A DNA stretch of 64,000 nt from Megaustenia siamemsis (GCA_032433765.1 JAVIAB010000024.1:12093821-12157820), one strand, 5' to 3'. Shown: positions 31,451 to 43,536, counted from the first letter of the stretch. The notes: generated from the sequence alone by a model not told the origin. Program-made: numbers and translations.

Positions 31451-31633
31451 CAGCATTTCAAAATGTCTCTAGTCTTGATGACTCACACTATAAGAAATCC
31501 TATCTGATCTCCAGCAGTCCACATTAAACTGTTTCTGTCTCTATCTCATACAGTTCCAGTTTCAAAGTGTCCTTCCATATGTTATTGTGTCTCTTCTAAA
31601 TGCCAAAATAATCTAATTGCTTATGTTTCATTT

Positions 31634-31892
31634 AGGAGACGCGATATCTCAGTGGTTAGTGAACTGGACTACAAAGGACAAGAGGTAGGGTTCGATCCCA
31701 ACCGACGGCTTCCGGGTTCACCCAGCCTTAAATGGGTACCGAATTGTTTTCTAGGAAAGTAAAGCGGCACGGACGTAATACCGACCACATTACCCAAAAA
31801 TCATGTGCTGAAGTTCTGTAAATGGTATGCTCACTAACGCCATATTCCCTATACGCCACTTGGCGTGACGGGAACTCTTTACATTTTGCTAC
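31634..31892 (+). mobile_element. SINE1 with 10-bp target duplication
   Basis: Flanked by TGTTTCATTT at 31624-31633 and 31893-31902. Box A 'tatctcagtgg' and box B 'gggttcgatccc' are kept. The 3' body ends in 'gtgacgggaactctttacat'. Confidence 0.93.
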
Positions 31893-31902
31893 TGTTTCAT
31901 TT

Positions 31903-32084
31903 GTGCTATAGAGTACTTCCTCCATTTTTACTTGTTTTCAAACCTCACATGTTTTCTTCTCTATCCATCCAACTCTTCCCATTCTTCTTTGATAATCCAC
32001 ATCTCAAGGACTTCTTTTTTCTTATTTAGTATCTAAACTTCTACCCATGAAGTATGTTTCTTTTTATATACTTAACTATTCCCA
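31903..32084 (-). mobile_element. Probable LINE-A-like fragment, antisense
   Basis: Contains 'ccatccaactcttcccattc' and 'cacatctcaagg', which resemble the antisense of the LINE-A 'EMWIYRRIGRIGWKEKK' codons. Diverged. Confidence 0.55.
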
Positions 32085-32201
32085 GGTTTCTTTGAAATGT
32101 GGATCTATAGAAGAATAGGTAGAATTGTATGGAAAGAAAAGAAAACAAACGATGAAGTTTTAAAAGAACTAAAACTGAAAAGAGAATTACTAAACACAAT
32201 T
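32085..32201 (+). mobile_element. LINE-A copy 4, left half
   Basis: Encodes 'EMWIYRRIGRIVWKEKKTNDEVLKELKLKRELLNTI' and is interrupted by LINE-H at its 'NTI' codons. The right half starts at 35382. Confidence 0.9.
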
Positions 32202-35200
32202 CTATCTATCTATCTATCTATTGACCTTTCGAGCCGTAACCGGCCCATAGGGCGTAGACCAAGATACACCTTCTCCTATATGAATTTTTGTTCTAGCAGT
32301 TTTCTTTTAAAGATATTTTATTAAATCTCGCCATCTGTCTCTGTTCTGTGCAAGCAGTTCTATCTCATTGAGGGAGCCGATTCCTGCTGCTCTTGCCTCT
32401 CTCATCAATGTTCTTCTCAGTGTCTCCCTGGGTCTTCCTCTTTTTCTTTTACCTGTTGTTTCCCATATGAGGGCTTGCTTTGCTATTCGATTATTATCTC
32501 TTCTCATCACATGTCCAACGTATGACCATCGTCTTTTCTTTATTACTGAAGATATTAGTGGTTGATTGGCGATTTCTCTAATTTCCTCGTTTGTTTTGAA
32601 TTCGTTCCATTCTATACCAAGTATTTTCCTTAGACATTTATTTTCGAATGCGTTCAACTTTGTTTCTATATCTCTTGTTGTTTTCCAGCTTTCACACGCA
32701 TACGTAAGGGTTGATAGTACATTTGATTTGAATAGCCTAAGTTTTGTGTTTGTGCTAATGAGTTTTGATTTCCACAACTTTTCAAGGCTTCTGAAAGACA
32801 TTGCTGCTTTAGCCAGTCTGATTCTAATTTCTTTGCTCGTATCCCCTTCTCGATCAATGTGACTTCCAAGATAGATAAAGTGATCGATCTCTTCTACTGG
32901 TTTGTTTTCCATGTATATTTTGTCACTTGTTGGAATTAAACTTTTCATGACTTTAGTCTTTTCATGATTGACCTCAAGCCCAATTTTGCTGGCTATTGAT
33001 GATAGTTCATTTGTGTTTTCCTGCATCGTTTTTATCTGACTGCTGATGAGAACTATGTCATCAGCAAAGTCGAGGTCCTCCAAATGGTCTCCTTGTATCC
33101 ATTCGATGCCTTTATTACCAGTGCAGCACTTCTTCATTATGAAGTCCATAACAATTCCAAATAACAAGGGCGATAAAATACATCCTTGTTTAACCCCAGT
33201 TTCTATTGGGAAACATTCGCTCAGTCCTTCCTCTGTTCGAACTGCACATGTGTAACCATCATACATGTCTTTGATAATATTTATGATTTTTGATGGTAAA
33301 CCATATTGCTTCAGAATTTTCCACAAAGAATCTCTATGAATACTATCAAATGCTTTTTTGAAGTCGATGAAGTTAAGTACAAAGGTTTTTGCTTTTCAAT
33401 ATGTTCCTCCAATATAAGTCGTAGAGTGAAAATGTGGTCAAGACAGCTTCTCCCTTTTCTAAACCCAGCCTGTTCTTCACGCATTACTGTATCTATTGAA
33501 TCCTTTATTCTATTTAGGATGATTTTACAGAATAACTTTGAGGCAACTGACAAAAGTGTCACGCCTCTCCAGTTGTTACAATCTCTAAGATTGCCCTTTT
33601 TTGGATCTTAACAATGATTCCTTTTTTCCATTTATGAGGCGTCTTCTCTGTTTTCCAAATGATGTTGAACATTTTTTGGAGATGTATTAAATTATGGCTA
33701 TCAATTGCCTTGAGGATCTCAGCTGTTAACTTATCCTCTCCAGCAGCCTTGTTATTGGTCATTAGCTTTAAGGTGGTTTCTATTTCACTCAAGGTGAAGT
33801 CATCTAAATTTACATCTAATTCTGCTGCTGGTGTTTCAGCTTCAAAATCTATTAAACTGTGAGGTAGTGGACGGTTAAGAATTTCTTTGAAGTGTTCTGC
33901 CCAACGGGCTTTTATGTCTGCGCTTGTTGTTAGCATTAATCCAGATTTGTCTAGAATTGGTGTTCCACTGGATGTATAGGTGTTTGTCAGCATCTTTTGT
34001 ACTGTATAGAGAGTTCTGCTGTCTCATGTAATTGCAGCTGTCTCTGCTTTCTCTGCCAAGTTGTCTATATAAGCTCTTGTATCTCTTCTTGCCGAACTTT
34101 TCACTTTGTTGTCTAATTCTTTGTATGTTGCTTTTGCCAGAACCTTTCCAAGATCTGTCTTTACATTAGTCACGGCTCTCTTTGCTTCTCTTCTTTCTTT
34201 GATGTATTTCCATGTGGTGTCTGAGATCCAAGCTCGTTTTTCCATTTTCTTCAGTCCGGCACTTGCTTCTGCTGCTGTCATTAGTATTTTGCTCTGTGAG
34301 TCCCACATTTCATTGATATCTAAGTCTATTTCACCGAGTGCTGAATAACAATTACTTAGCTCTATGTTAAACTTTTCCTTTATGGCTTCATCTTTCAGTT
34401 TATGACTATCAATTTTATGTGTAATTGACCTCTTCTGTTGGTTTCTAAATTTTAATCTTATTTTCCCAATGCACAGGTTGTGGTCACTATTAACATCAGC
34501 ACCTCTGTAAGCTCTTACATCTATTAATGATGATCTGAATTGTTGTTTAATACATAGGTGGTCAATTTGATTTGATGTTCTATCGTCAGGAGATATCCAT
34601 GTTGTTTTGTGAATATTTTTGTGTGGAAATAATGTCCCACCTATAACTAAATTTTCTATTAAACATAATTCTATTAATCTTTCTCCATTCTGACTTGTTG
34701 TATTACAGCCTTCTCTCCCCATCACATGTTCCACTCCTGCGTTATCTTGTCCTACTTTGGCGTTGAAGTCTCCCATTACAATTAAAAGATCGTGTTTTGG
34801 TATTTTGTTTATAAGTTGTTGCAGTTGGTTATAAAAAACGTCCTTAACTTCATCATCAGCTTCGTTAGTAGGCGCATAACATTGAATAATTGAAAGTCTT
34901 CCATGTTTTGTTTTGTATCGTGTTCGTATCAGACGGCTATTTACCGGTTCCCATTCTAATAAACTTCTTGCAGCTTTGTCTGTCATCATTATGCCTACTC
35001 CTTCACGGTGTTTTCCATCTTCCCTTCCAGAAAAACTACTATTTTATTATCAATAGATCTCCTACCTGTTCCAGGCCAGCGCATTTCGCTTAATCCTAAA
35101 ATATCTAGATCGTATCTGTCCATCTCGCTCGCGACCTGTGCATGTTTCGTCGGAGCGGCCATTGTTCGCACATTCCAGAATCCTATTTTTGTTGTTGTTT

Positions 35201-35381
35201 TAGGGCCGAAAAAACTATCACTACTATCTACTGCTAATTTACACATTCTGTATCAGGTCTACGTTTCATTAACAACATCGTTTTTACGATAGCGGCTTGT
35301 TAAACCTCTGATCAACGGTTCAATACCAAGCCGGAGAAAAATAATTCCTCCATTTTGGAAACAACCGGAAACCCTATAATG
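32202..35381 (-). mobile_element. LINE-H copy 1, near-full-length RTE-like retrotransposon
   Basis: 3,180 bp bounded by AAACACAATT at 32192-32201 and 35382-35391, inside LINE-A. On the minus strand it has a short leader of about 135 bases, a single endonuclease-RT ORF, a brief 3' UTR and a (TAGA)n-type tail (32202-32220 on the plus strand). Length, single ORF and microsatellite tail fit RTE-group LINEs, which I infer from layout and not from a tree. Confidence 0.92.
32307..35246 (-). pseudogene. LINE-H endonuclease and reverse transcriptase
   Basis: Nicks target DNA and reverse-transcribes element RNA there. Endonuclease: 'KIGFWNVRTM' (start), 'LGLSEMRWPGTGR' (catalytic Glu), 'LSIIQCYAPT', 'LLIVMGDFNAKVG', 'SNQIDHL' and 'VNSDHNLC'. 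RT: 'NKAAGEDKLTAEIL', 'GFRKGRSCLDHIF', 'FIDFKKAFDSIHRDSLWKIL', 'ETGVKQGCILSPLLF', 'LDFADDIVLIS' (intact catalytic box, about 33065), 'GLEVNHEKTKVM' and 'FIYLGSHID'. C-terminus: 'WSYVGHVMRRDNN...RKRGRPRETL'. Breaks: frameshifts near 35035, 33598 and 33385, each at a short A/T run, and one in-frame stop near 34020. Otherwise complete, about 980 codons. Confidence 0.93.
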
Positions 35382-35632
35382 AAACACAATTAGAAATAGA
35401 CAAATGAAATTTGTGGGGCATGTTAAAAGACACAACAGCCTAATAAAATTAATATTGGAAAGAAAAATGCAAGGTAAAAGAGGCAGACCAACTCTAAAAT
35501 GGACGAGTAACATCAAAAGATGGGACAAGCCAACCTATGACAATCTGCACCATCAAAGCAAGAGACAGAGTGGAATGACGCTCCATGGAAGCCAACCTTC
35601 GATGCGGAGACGGCACTCAATGATGATGATGA
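35382..35632 (+). mobile_element. LINE-A copy 4, right half with 3' end
   Basis: Resumes the LINE-A interrupted at 32201: 'RQMKFVGHVKRHNSLIKLILERKMQGKRGRPTLKWTSNIKR', 3' UTR, and a (GAT)n end at about 35619-35632. Confidence 0.93.
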
Positions 35633-35950
35633 CTCTCATGTTAAACTATGATGTTATTGTAGCAGTGGGTGTGTGGGTGAGAACGAAGAAGCGGGAGTAG
35701 CCACGGCATCGTTCTCTCTGGTCAACCATTCAGTAGTTGCATCCCTTAGCACCGCATAACGTGTCTGTCGATTTATCGTAACAAACTGTATTAGTTCTTC
35801 ACCAACACAGACATGTTCCTAGTCATGTATTTATGCAGCTAGACCTCCACAGTTTGCTGGACGTAAACACATGACTTTTAATGTTTTAATAGTTTCTGTG
35901 TATAGAAACCTAGGACGACCATTATAATTCATTTTGCTATGTCAAAATAA
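35633..35950. other. Unassigned stretch
   Basis: No coding signal or element ends recognised. Confidence 0.4.
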
Positions 35951-36652
<702 letters not shown>

Positions 36653-37559
36653 GTAGGTCGGTAGAGATAAGTCACTTAACTTAAGTGGGTCGGTAGTTAC
36701 ATAAATTAATTAGGTTGATAGGTAGATAAGTTTAGGTCGGTAGGCAGATCGTTTGATTGTCTAGATTAGTTAACAATCTACATGAATCTCTACACAATTC
36801 AACAGATTTTCCTATTCCTTATTCAACTTCTGACTACATCCAGAACTTTTTACTTACTGCTGGTTCTTGACTCCTACTTCTTCCAATCTATTACAAAAAA
36901 AATATTATATATATATTTATATGACTAAGGTGGCTGGGCCATGGAAGAAGAATAACAAACATTCGTATTCCCAAACAAATATTTTATGGCGAACTTAAGG
37001 ACGGGCAAACACCAAAGGACAGACTAGTGCTGAGATGTAAGGACGTTTGCAGGGTTTCCTTGAGGTAATGTTCTATAAGTGAAGGGAACTGGGAAAATGT
37101 GGCTGCGGGTCGTAGCACATTAGAGAGCAAACATAAAAAAATGACACAACAACTTTTGAGACAATGCTTATGTCAAATTAAGAAGACAAAAGGCGCAATA
37201 GAAAGGAGACAAGGCCAGGTACCGCGGGTACATCTTGCTCGTTCTGTTGATGGATCTGTCTGTCCAGGATTGGTAAATTCAGCCACGAGAGAAGATGTTC
37301 AGTAAAGCAGCACCCAGTATGAGACACTAATGCTTTACCAAACTACTGATGTATTTTGATTGCTTAATACCAACCGTCTGTCAAGACGCCAAAGGCCATT
37401 TATATATATTCTAAGTGTTCTTAACTATTATTCTATTAATGTGTCTCAATTACACTTTTTTCCAACTATTTTCTTTGTCTTCATTTATAAACATAACTGA
37501 TTCACTACAGCGAGTCATATATGTCATATTCTGTTTTCCTTCTGTCCTTCATTCACCTT
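36653..37559. other. Unassigned AT-rich stretch
   Basis: Diverged GTAGGTCG-like remnants follow the microsatellite. At 36930-37100, phrases such as 'actaaggtggctgggccatg' hint at an old LINE C-terminus ('WLGHGRR'). Not firm. Confidence 0.35.
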
Positions 37560-38235
37560 TAAAAGTTGAAGGGCGATACAGTTTACTGTTTTGTGTTTTT
37601 CTGTTGGTATCTCCTGCTGTTATATTTTCCTAGTGTCTCAATATCCCATCTTTTTTTTGGTGGTCTTAGGACTTATGTTCTTGTAACGTTTATGGAAGGC
37701 CCATTGTGGTGTATTTTGTTGTTTCTGTATTATCACGTAGTCAGACCTTTATATGGGCTGTTACATTGAATTTTCAATAGCAGGGATTATTTGTAGATTC
37801 GTTTTAAAGTCTACACTTCTAATCATATATTTCAGTTCGTATTCTATCATTTGGTTAACGCATTTCACTTGGTAGCGATTATTTGTGTCCATATTTTTGA
37901 GTACAACGACAGCTCTGCCATTGGTAGTGCAACATTTAAATGACGATTATATTGTATAGTGACCGGTTTGAATTTAGTTACATTTCCTTGTTAGACAACG
38001 CTAGTGATATTTGTCCAATTGTTTGAGAAGGTTTGTTGCATCTTGAGTCTATTTCTGTTGTTTGTGAATTGTTTGTCACTAGATTTCCTAGGTATTTAAA
38101 TTCCTCCACTTGATTTGCCTGCTTGTCAATTTTTTTGTTGCTGTTATCTTTTCATTTTGCGATTTTCATAATCTCTGTCTTGGTGTTAATTTTCATTTTG
38201 TTCTGGGAGGAGTCTGTGCTGTTAAGTCTATTTAT

Positions 38236-40636
38236 GAATATGCTTGTAGGTCTTTGATTAGTCCATGTCTCAGTTTCTAATATTCTATCCTTGTAGGTCT
38301 TTGATTAGTCCATGTCTTAGTGTCTGATCTTCTATCCTTGTAGGTCTTTGATTAGTCCATGTCTTAGTGTCTGATCTTCTATCCTTGTAGGTCTTTGATT
38401 AGCCCATGTCTTAGTGTCTGATCTTCTATGCTTGTAGGTCTTTGATTAGCCCATGTCTTAGTGTCTGATCTTCTATTCTTGTAGGTCTTCGATTAGTCCA
38501 TGTCTTAGTGTCTGATCTTCTATGCTTGTAGGTCTTTGATTAGTCCATGTCTTAGTGTCTGCTCTTCTATGCTTGTAGGTCTTTGATTAGTCCATGTCTT
38601 AGTGTCTGCTCTTCTATTCTTGTAGGTCTTTGATTAGTCCATGTCTTAGTGTCTGATCTTCTATGCTTGTAGGTCTTTGATTAGTCCATGTCTCAGTTTC
38701 TAATCTTCTATGCTTGTAGGTCTTTGATTAGTCCATGTTTTAGTGTCTGATCTTCTATGCTTGTAGGTCTTTGATTAGTCCATGTCTTAGTGTCTGCTCT
38801 TCTATGCTTGTAGGTCTTTGATTAGTCCATGTCTCAGTTTCTAATATTCTATGCTTGTAGGTCTTTGATTAGCCCATGTCATAGTGTCTGATCTTCTATG
38901 CTTGTAGGTCTTCGATTAGTCCATGTCTTAGTGTCTGATCTTCTATGCTTGTAGGTTTTTGATTAGTCCATGTCTTAGTGTTCGATCTTCTATGCTTGTA
39001 GGTCTTTGATTAGTCCATGTCTTAGTGCCTGATCTTCTATGCTTGTAGGTCTTTGATTATTTCATGTTTTAGTGCCTGATCTTCTATGCTTGTAGGTCTT
39101 TGATTATTTCATGTTTTAGTGCCTGATCTTCTATGCTTGTAGATCATTGATTAGTCCATGTCTTAGTGTCTAATCTTCTATGCTTGTAGGTTTTTGATTA
39201 GTCCATGTCTTAGTGTTCGATCTTCTATGCTTGTAGGTCTTTGATTAGTCCATGTCTTAGTGCCTGATCTTCTATGCTTGTAGGTCTTTGATTATTTCAT
39301 GTTTTAGTGCCTGATCTTCTATGCTTGTAGGTCTTTGATTAGTTCATGTCTTAGTGTCTGATCTCCTATGCTTGTAGGTCTTTGATTAGTCCATGTCTTA
39401 GTGTCTGCTCTTCTATGCTTGTAGGTCTTTGATTAGTCCATGTCTCAGTTTCTAATCTTCTATGCTTGTAGGTCTTTGATTAGCCCATGTTTTAGTGTCT
39501 GATCTTCTATGCTTGTAGGTCTTTGATTAGTCCATGTCTTAGTGTCTGCTCTTCTATGCTTGTAGGTCTTTGATTAGTCCATGTCTCAGTTTCTAATATT
39601 CTATGCTTGTAGGTCTTTGATTAGCCCATGTCATAGTGTCTGATCTTCTATGCTTGTAGGTCTTTGATTAGCCCATGTCATAGTGTCTGATCTTCTATGC
39701 TTGTAGGTTTTTGATTAGTCCATGTCTTAGTGTCTAATCTTCTATGCTTGTAGGTTTTTGATTAGTCCATGTCTTAGTGTTCGATCTTCTATGCTTGTAG
39801 GTCTTTGATTAGTCCATGTCTTAGTGCCTGATCTTCTATGCTTGTAGGTCTTTGATTATTTCATGTTTTAGTGCCTGATCTTCTATGCTTGTAGGTCTTT
39901 GATTAGTTCATGTGTTAGTGCCTGATCTTCTATACTTGTAGGTCTTTGATTAGTCCATGTCTTTGTGTCTGATCTTCTATACTTGTAGGTCTTTGATTAG
40001 TCCATGTCTTAGTGCCTGATCTTCTATGCTTGTAGGTCTTTGATTAGTTCATGTCTTAGTGCCTGATCTCCTATGCTTGTAGGTCTTTGATTAGTTCATG
40101 TCTTAGTGCCTGATCTTCTATCCTTGTAGGTCTTTGATTAGTCCATGTCTTAGTGCCTGATCTTCTATGCTTGTAGGTCTTTGATTATCTCATGTCTTAG
40201 TGTCCGATCTTCTATGCTTGTAGGTCTTTGATTAGTCCATGTCTTAGTGCCTGATCTTCTATGCGTGTATGTCTTTGATTAGTCCATGTCTTAGTGCCTG
40301 ATCTTCTATGCTTGTAGGTCTTTGATTAGTCCATGTCTTAGTGTCTGATCTTCTATTCTTGTAGGTCTTTGATTAGTCCATGTCTTAGTGCCTGATCTTC
40401 TATACTTGTAGGTCTTTGATTAGTCCATGTCTTAGTGTCTGATCTTCTATACTTGTAGGTCTTTGATTAGTCCATGTCTTAGTGCCTGATCTTCTATGCT
40501 TGTAGGTCTTGATTAGTCCATGTCTTAGTGTCTGATCTTCTATGCTTGTAGGTCTTGATTAGTTCGTGTCTTAGTGCCTGATCTTCTATACTTGTAGGTC
40601 TTTGATTAGTCCATGTCTTAGTGTCTAATCTTCTGC
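38236..40636. repeat. 47-bp tandem array made from LINE-D RT codons, about 51 copies
   Basis: Unit on the plus strand: 'cttgtaggtctttgattagt' 'ccatgtcttagtgtctgatc' 'ttctatg'. Its complement aligns base for base with LINE-D about 3770-3815, just after the catalytic box: array 'acatggactaatcaaagacc', LINE 'acatgaaacaatagaagacc'. LINE-D sequence flanks both edges in the right order. Variants such as tatttcatgtttt and ctcagtttctaat recur in blocks. Confidence 0.93.
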
Positions 40637-40654
40637 GAATAAGCGCTCGTTAAT

Positions 40655-40935
40655 CAAACCCATGTGTTACCGGGGCTTCATTATGAGGGAAGTAAAGAAG
40701 AGTCACACTGTGACCTTCCAGGCATGTTGTAAGAGGCGACTAAGGAGTTTAATCGATTGCTTGACAAGATGTCATTGTAAAAAGTATTGTTATGGAAACA
40801 GAGCCATAGACTCTATAAGCAATGATTTTTACAATATGTGCTATTTTGGCACGTAAGGTTTCTGTTGATTTTGAAATTGTGGTTCCGCCCTATGTGCCGT
40901 CTTCGGCTCGAAAGGATAGTAAATAGATATATAGA
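40655..40935 (+). mobile_element. SINE3 candidate inside LINE-D copy 5
   Basis: Interrupts LINE-D between 'gcgctcgttaatc' and 'gggctagcctac'. Contains 'gcatgttgtaagaggcgact' and ends with 'gccgtcttcggctcgaaagg' and an ATAG-like tail, which resembles the LINE-H 3' end. No clear box A/B pair, so its polymerase type is unknown. Confidence 0.55.
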
Positions 40936-41029
40936 ATCACATAGGGCTAGCCTACTAACATATGCAGTCCATGTAAGTAATAAGCAATATGAGTGCTAGA
41001 ACACAGCCCTGCCGTACTTATGTTCTAGC

Positions 41030-41425
41030 TAAAACGGAATGTGAAACATATTCCTGTTCGCAATGCATAACTGAAACTATACAACTGGAAGTGCGGACAG
41101 GTTGGCTAGCTGCGCTATTGTTAAGAACGGTCAACCAATGGATGTGGTTGACATCATCAAAGCCCTCCGGGAAGTGGGAAGGACATAGGACTTTGACAAC
41201 CATGAGTCCACGTCACTCTTTCGGATGAAAGAGATGAGAGTTAAGATGGGCACAGCAAGAAACGAGAAACTTAGTTGGCGTATAAGAAGATCATTAACCA
41301 ACACAGAACTGGAGTCGTCAGTCGCTGGACGCTGTGGGACTTGCAGAGGAGGGGATCTGAGCACCTATGGACATGTTAGGTGAGAAATGATGATAACCCG
41401 CTAATAACTCAATGCTCAATTGTAC
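41030..41425. mobile_element. Unclassified insertion of about 395 bp in LINE-D copy 5
   Basis: LINE-D RT codons stop near 41030 and resume near 41425. The part at 41300-41375 resembles 30875-30965. No target duplication identified. A 79-residue frame (40989-41228) is not recognised. Confidence 0.5.
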
Positions 41426-41644
41426 AACTGCTGTTGATGTAGAGACCCTTAGTTTAAGGTTTGTTAGATACTGGCTTACTCCTTATGTTCTTAGTATCTC
41501 CCATAGCTGTTCTTTATTTACTCGGTCAAATACTTTTACGTGGTTTATGAAAGCTACATATACATTTTGATTTTGTTCTGTCGTCTTTCTATTGTTTGTT
41601 TTAGGATGAATGGTGCGTCAGTACATCCTCTATTTTTTCATGAA

Positions 41645-42345
41645 TACTTTTTTCATAACTTTTCTTAATCTTTCCTCTATAACTTTTCTTATACTTTCCT
41701 CTATAACTTTTCTTATACTTTCCTCTATAACTTTTCTTAATCTTTCCTCTATAACTTTTCTTATACTTTCCTCTATAACTTATCTTATTCTTTCCTCTAT
41801 AACTTTTCTTAAACTTTCCTCTATAACTTTTCTTAATCTTTCCTCTATAACTTATCTTATTCTTTCCTCTATAACTTTTCTTAATCTTTCCTCTATAACT
41901 TTTCTTAATCTTTCCTCTATAACTTATCTTATTCTTTCCTCTATAACTTTTCCTAATCTTTCCTCTATAACTTTTCTTAATCTTTCCTCTATAACTTTTC
42001 TTAAACTTTCCTCTATAACTTTTCTTAAACTTTCCTCTATAACTTTTCTTATTCTTTCCTCTATAACTTGTCTTAGTCTCTCATCTATAAGGCATTTTAG
42101 TCTTTCTTTTATAACGTGTCTTATTCTTTCCTCTATAACTTTTCTTAATCTTTCCTCTAAAACGTATCTTATTCTTTAATCTATATCGTGTTTTAGTATT
42201 TCCTTTAGAACGTGTCTTATCCTCTCCTATGTAACGTGTCTTAGTCTTTACTCAATAACGTGTCACAGTTTTTACTCTGTAAAGTGTATCATTCTTTCCT
42301 CTATAACTTGCTCTATTTGTTTCTCTATAACTTAAATACCTGGCC
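41645..42345. repeat. 24-bp tandem array, about 29 copies, probably LINE-D-derived
   Basis: Plus-strand unit 'tttcctctataacttttctt' 'aatc'. The complement encodes 'RLRKVIEE', comparable to LINE-D 'RLRPIIEL' (about 3340-3365). The array lies directly upstream, in LINE orientation, of the 'GCTDA' region, which is where that motif belongs. Base identity to the source is only moderate. Edge units near 42100-42345 are strongly diverged. Confidence 0.9.
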
Positions 42346-42495
42346 TGAAAATACGACCAACTAGCTTGACGTTTTCAGTTATGCGAGCAGTGGTGACTGT
42401 TAGTAAAGTGACGTCAACCGACTATAGCTCCTATAGCTGATAATACACACTCTAGTTGACTGGTTTTCTGGTTATATTTCCTGTCCGCTAGCCTT

Positions 42496-42827
42496 AGTAA
42501 ATCTATAGTTGCTTGTAGCTGGCCTTTGTGCACCTTTAGTTGCTTGTAGCTGGCCTTTGTGCAACTATAGTTGCTTGTAGCTGGCCTTTGTGCAACTATA
42601 GTTGCTTGTAGCTGGCCTTTGTGCAACTTTAGTTGCTTGTAGCTGGCCTTTGTGCAACTATAGTTGCTTGTAGCTGGCCTTTGTGCAACTATAGTTGCTT
42701 GTAGCTGGCCTTTGTGCAACTATAGTTGCTTGTAGCTGGCCTTTGTACAACTTTAGTTGCTTGTAGCTGGCCTTTGTGCAACTATAGTTGCTTGTAGCTG
42801 GCCTTTGTGCAACTTTAGTTGCTTGTA
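42496..42827. repeat. 31-bp tandem array with a palindrome in most units
   Basis: Unit 'gttgcttgtagctggccttt' 'gtgcaactata'. About 11 copies. Where the junction reads GCAACTATAGTTGC it is a perfect 14-bp palindrome; some units have ACTTTAG instead. Source not identified. Confidence 0.95.
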
Positions 42828-42839
42828 TTTTCCGCATAC

Positions 42840-43127
42840 CTTTTTAAAGAGATCTCCTTCCAGCTCTGATGCGACCCATGTACCATTGACCTCTCATGGT
42901 CGCCCAATCATATTTGACTCTTCTCGATGTTCAACACAAACAGAGCATTAAGTTTACTAGTTGCTAGGACCTTTTGAACCCGAACGACGTTCATTTGTGT
43001 CGTCCATTAATTACGTTAAGCTTTAACTATACCATATTTATCTATTTTTTCTTCATTTCTCCTTTACAATCAGCTTTACTACAGCTTTGCATTTTTATGT
43101 GTGCATTTACCGCTTACTATAGTTCGT
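42840..43127. other. Unassigned spacer
   Basis: No coding or element signal recognised. Confidence 0.4.
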
Positions 43128-43536
43128 TCAAAATCACTAACATAGAATTATGGAACTGTACCAGTCAAACACCAGTGGATAAAGAGATACAGTGAAGACG
43201 ATGGCGCTGGATAGGACACACACTAAGGAAGCCAACTGAGAGTATTACACAACAGGCCCTTTTTTGGAATCCCCAGGGGAAAAGACAAAGAGGAAGACCA
43301 AGGAATTCTTGGAGAAGACAGATCGAAGCCTAGATGAAGATGATGGGGAAGACATGGAATGATCTTAAAAGAATTGCAAAAAACAGAACAACTTGGAAAG
43401 TGTTTGTTGAAGACCTATGCTCCACAGGGAGCTGAAAGTGTTTGTTGAAGACATATGCTTCACAGGGAGCTGAAAGTGTTTGTTGAAGACCTATGCACCA
43501 CAGGTAGATAAAAGGTAGAAGAAGAGAAAGAAGATT
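43128..43536 (+). mobile_element. LINE-E copy 3 with three-unit 38-bp expansion
   Basis: A LINE-E C-terminus ('[63 protein letters not shown]'). Its last segment, 'gaaagtgtttgttgaagacc' 'tatgctccacagggagct', occurs three times in tandem (about 43396-43505). It is followed by the normal purine-rich 3' UTR. Confidence 0.92.

Larger units (their letters stand above)
37560..42350 (-). mobile_element. LINE-D copy 5, expanded by two internal arrays
   Basis: Collinear minus-strand pieces of LINE-D in the right order: the C-terminal region (37560-38235); the 47-bp array (38236-40636); 'NERLFAED' (about 40630-40655); the SINE3 candidate; RT sequence including 'VRQGCVLALI' (about 40985-41020); an insertion of about 395 bp; 'YLTN...STSTA' (41425-41475) and the 'GCTDAPFILKQ' region (41580-41640); and the 24-bp array (41645-42345). 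Every block is degraded and no frame survives. Confidence 0.8.
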
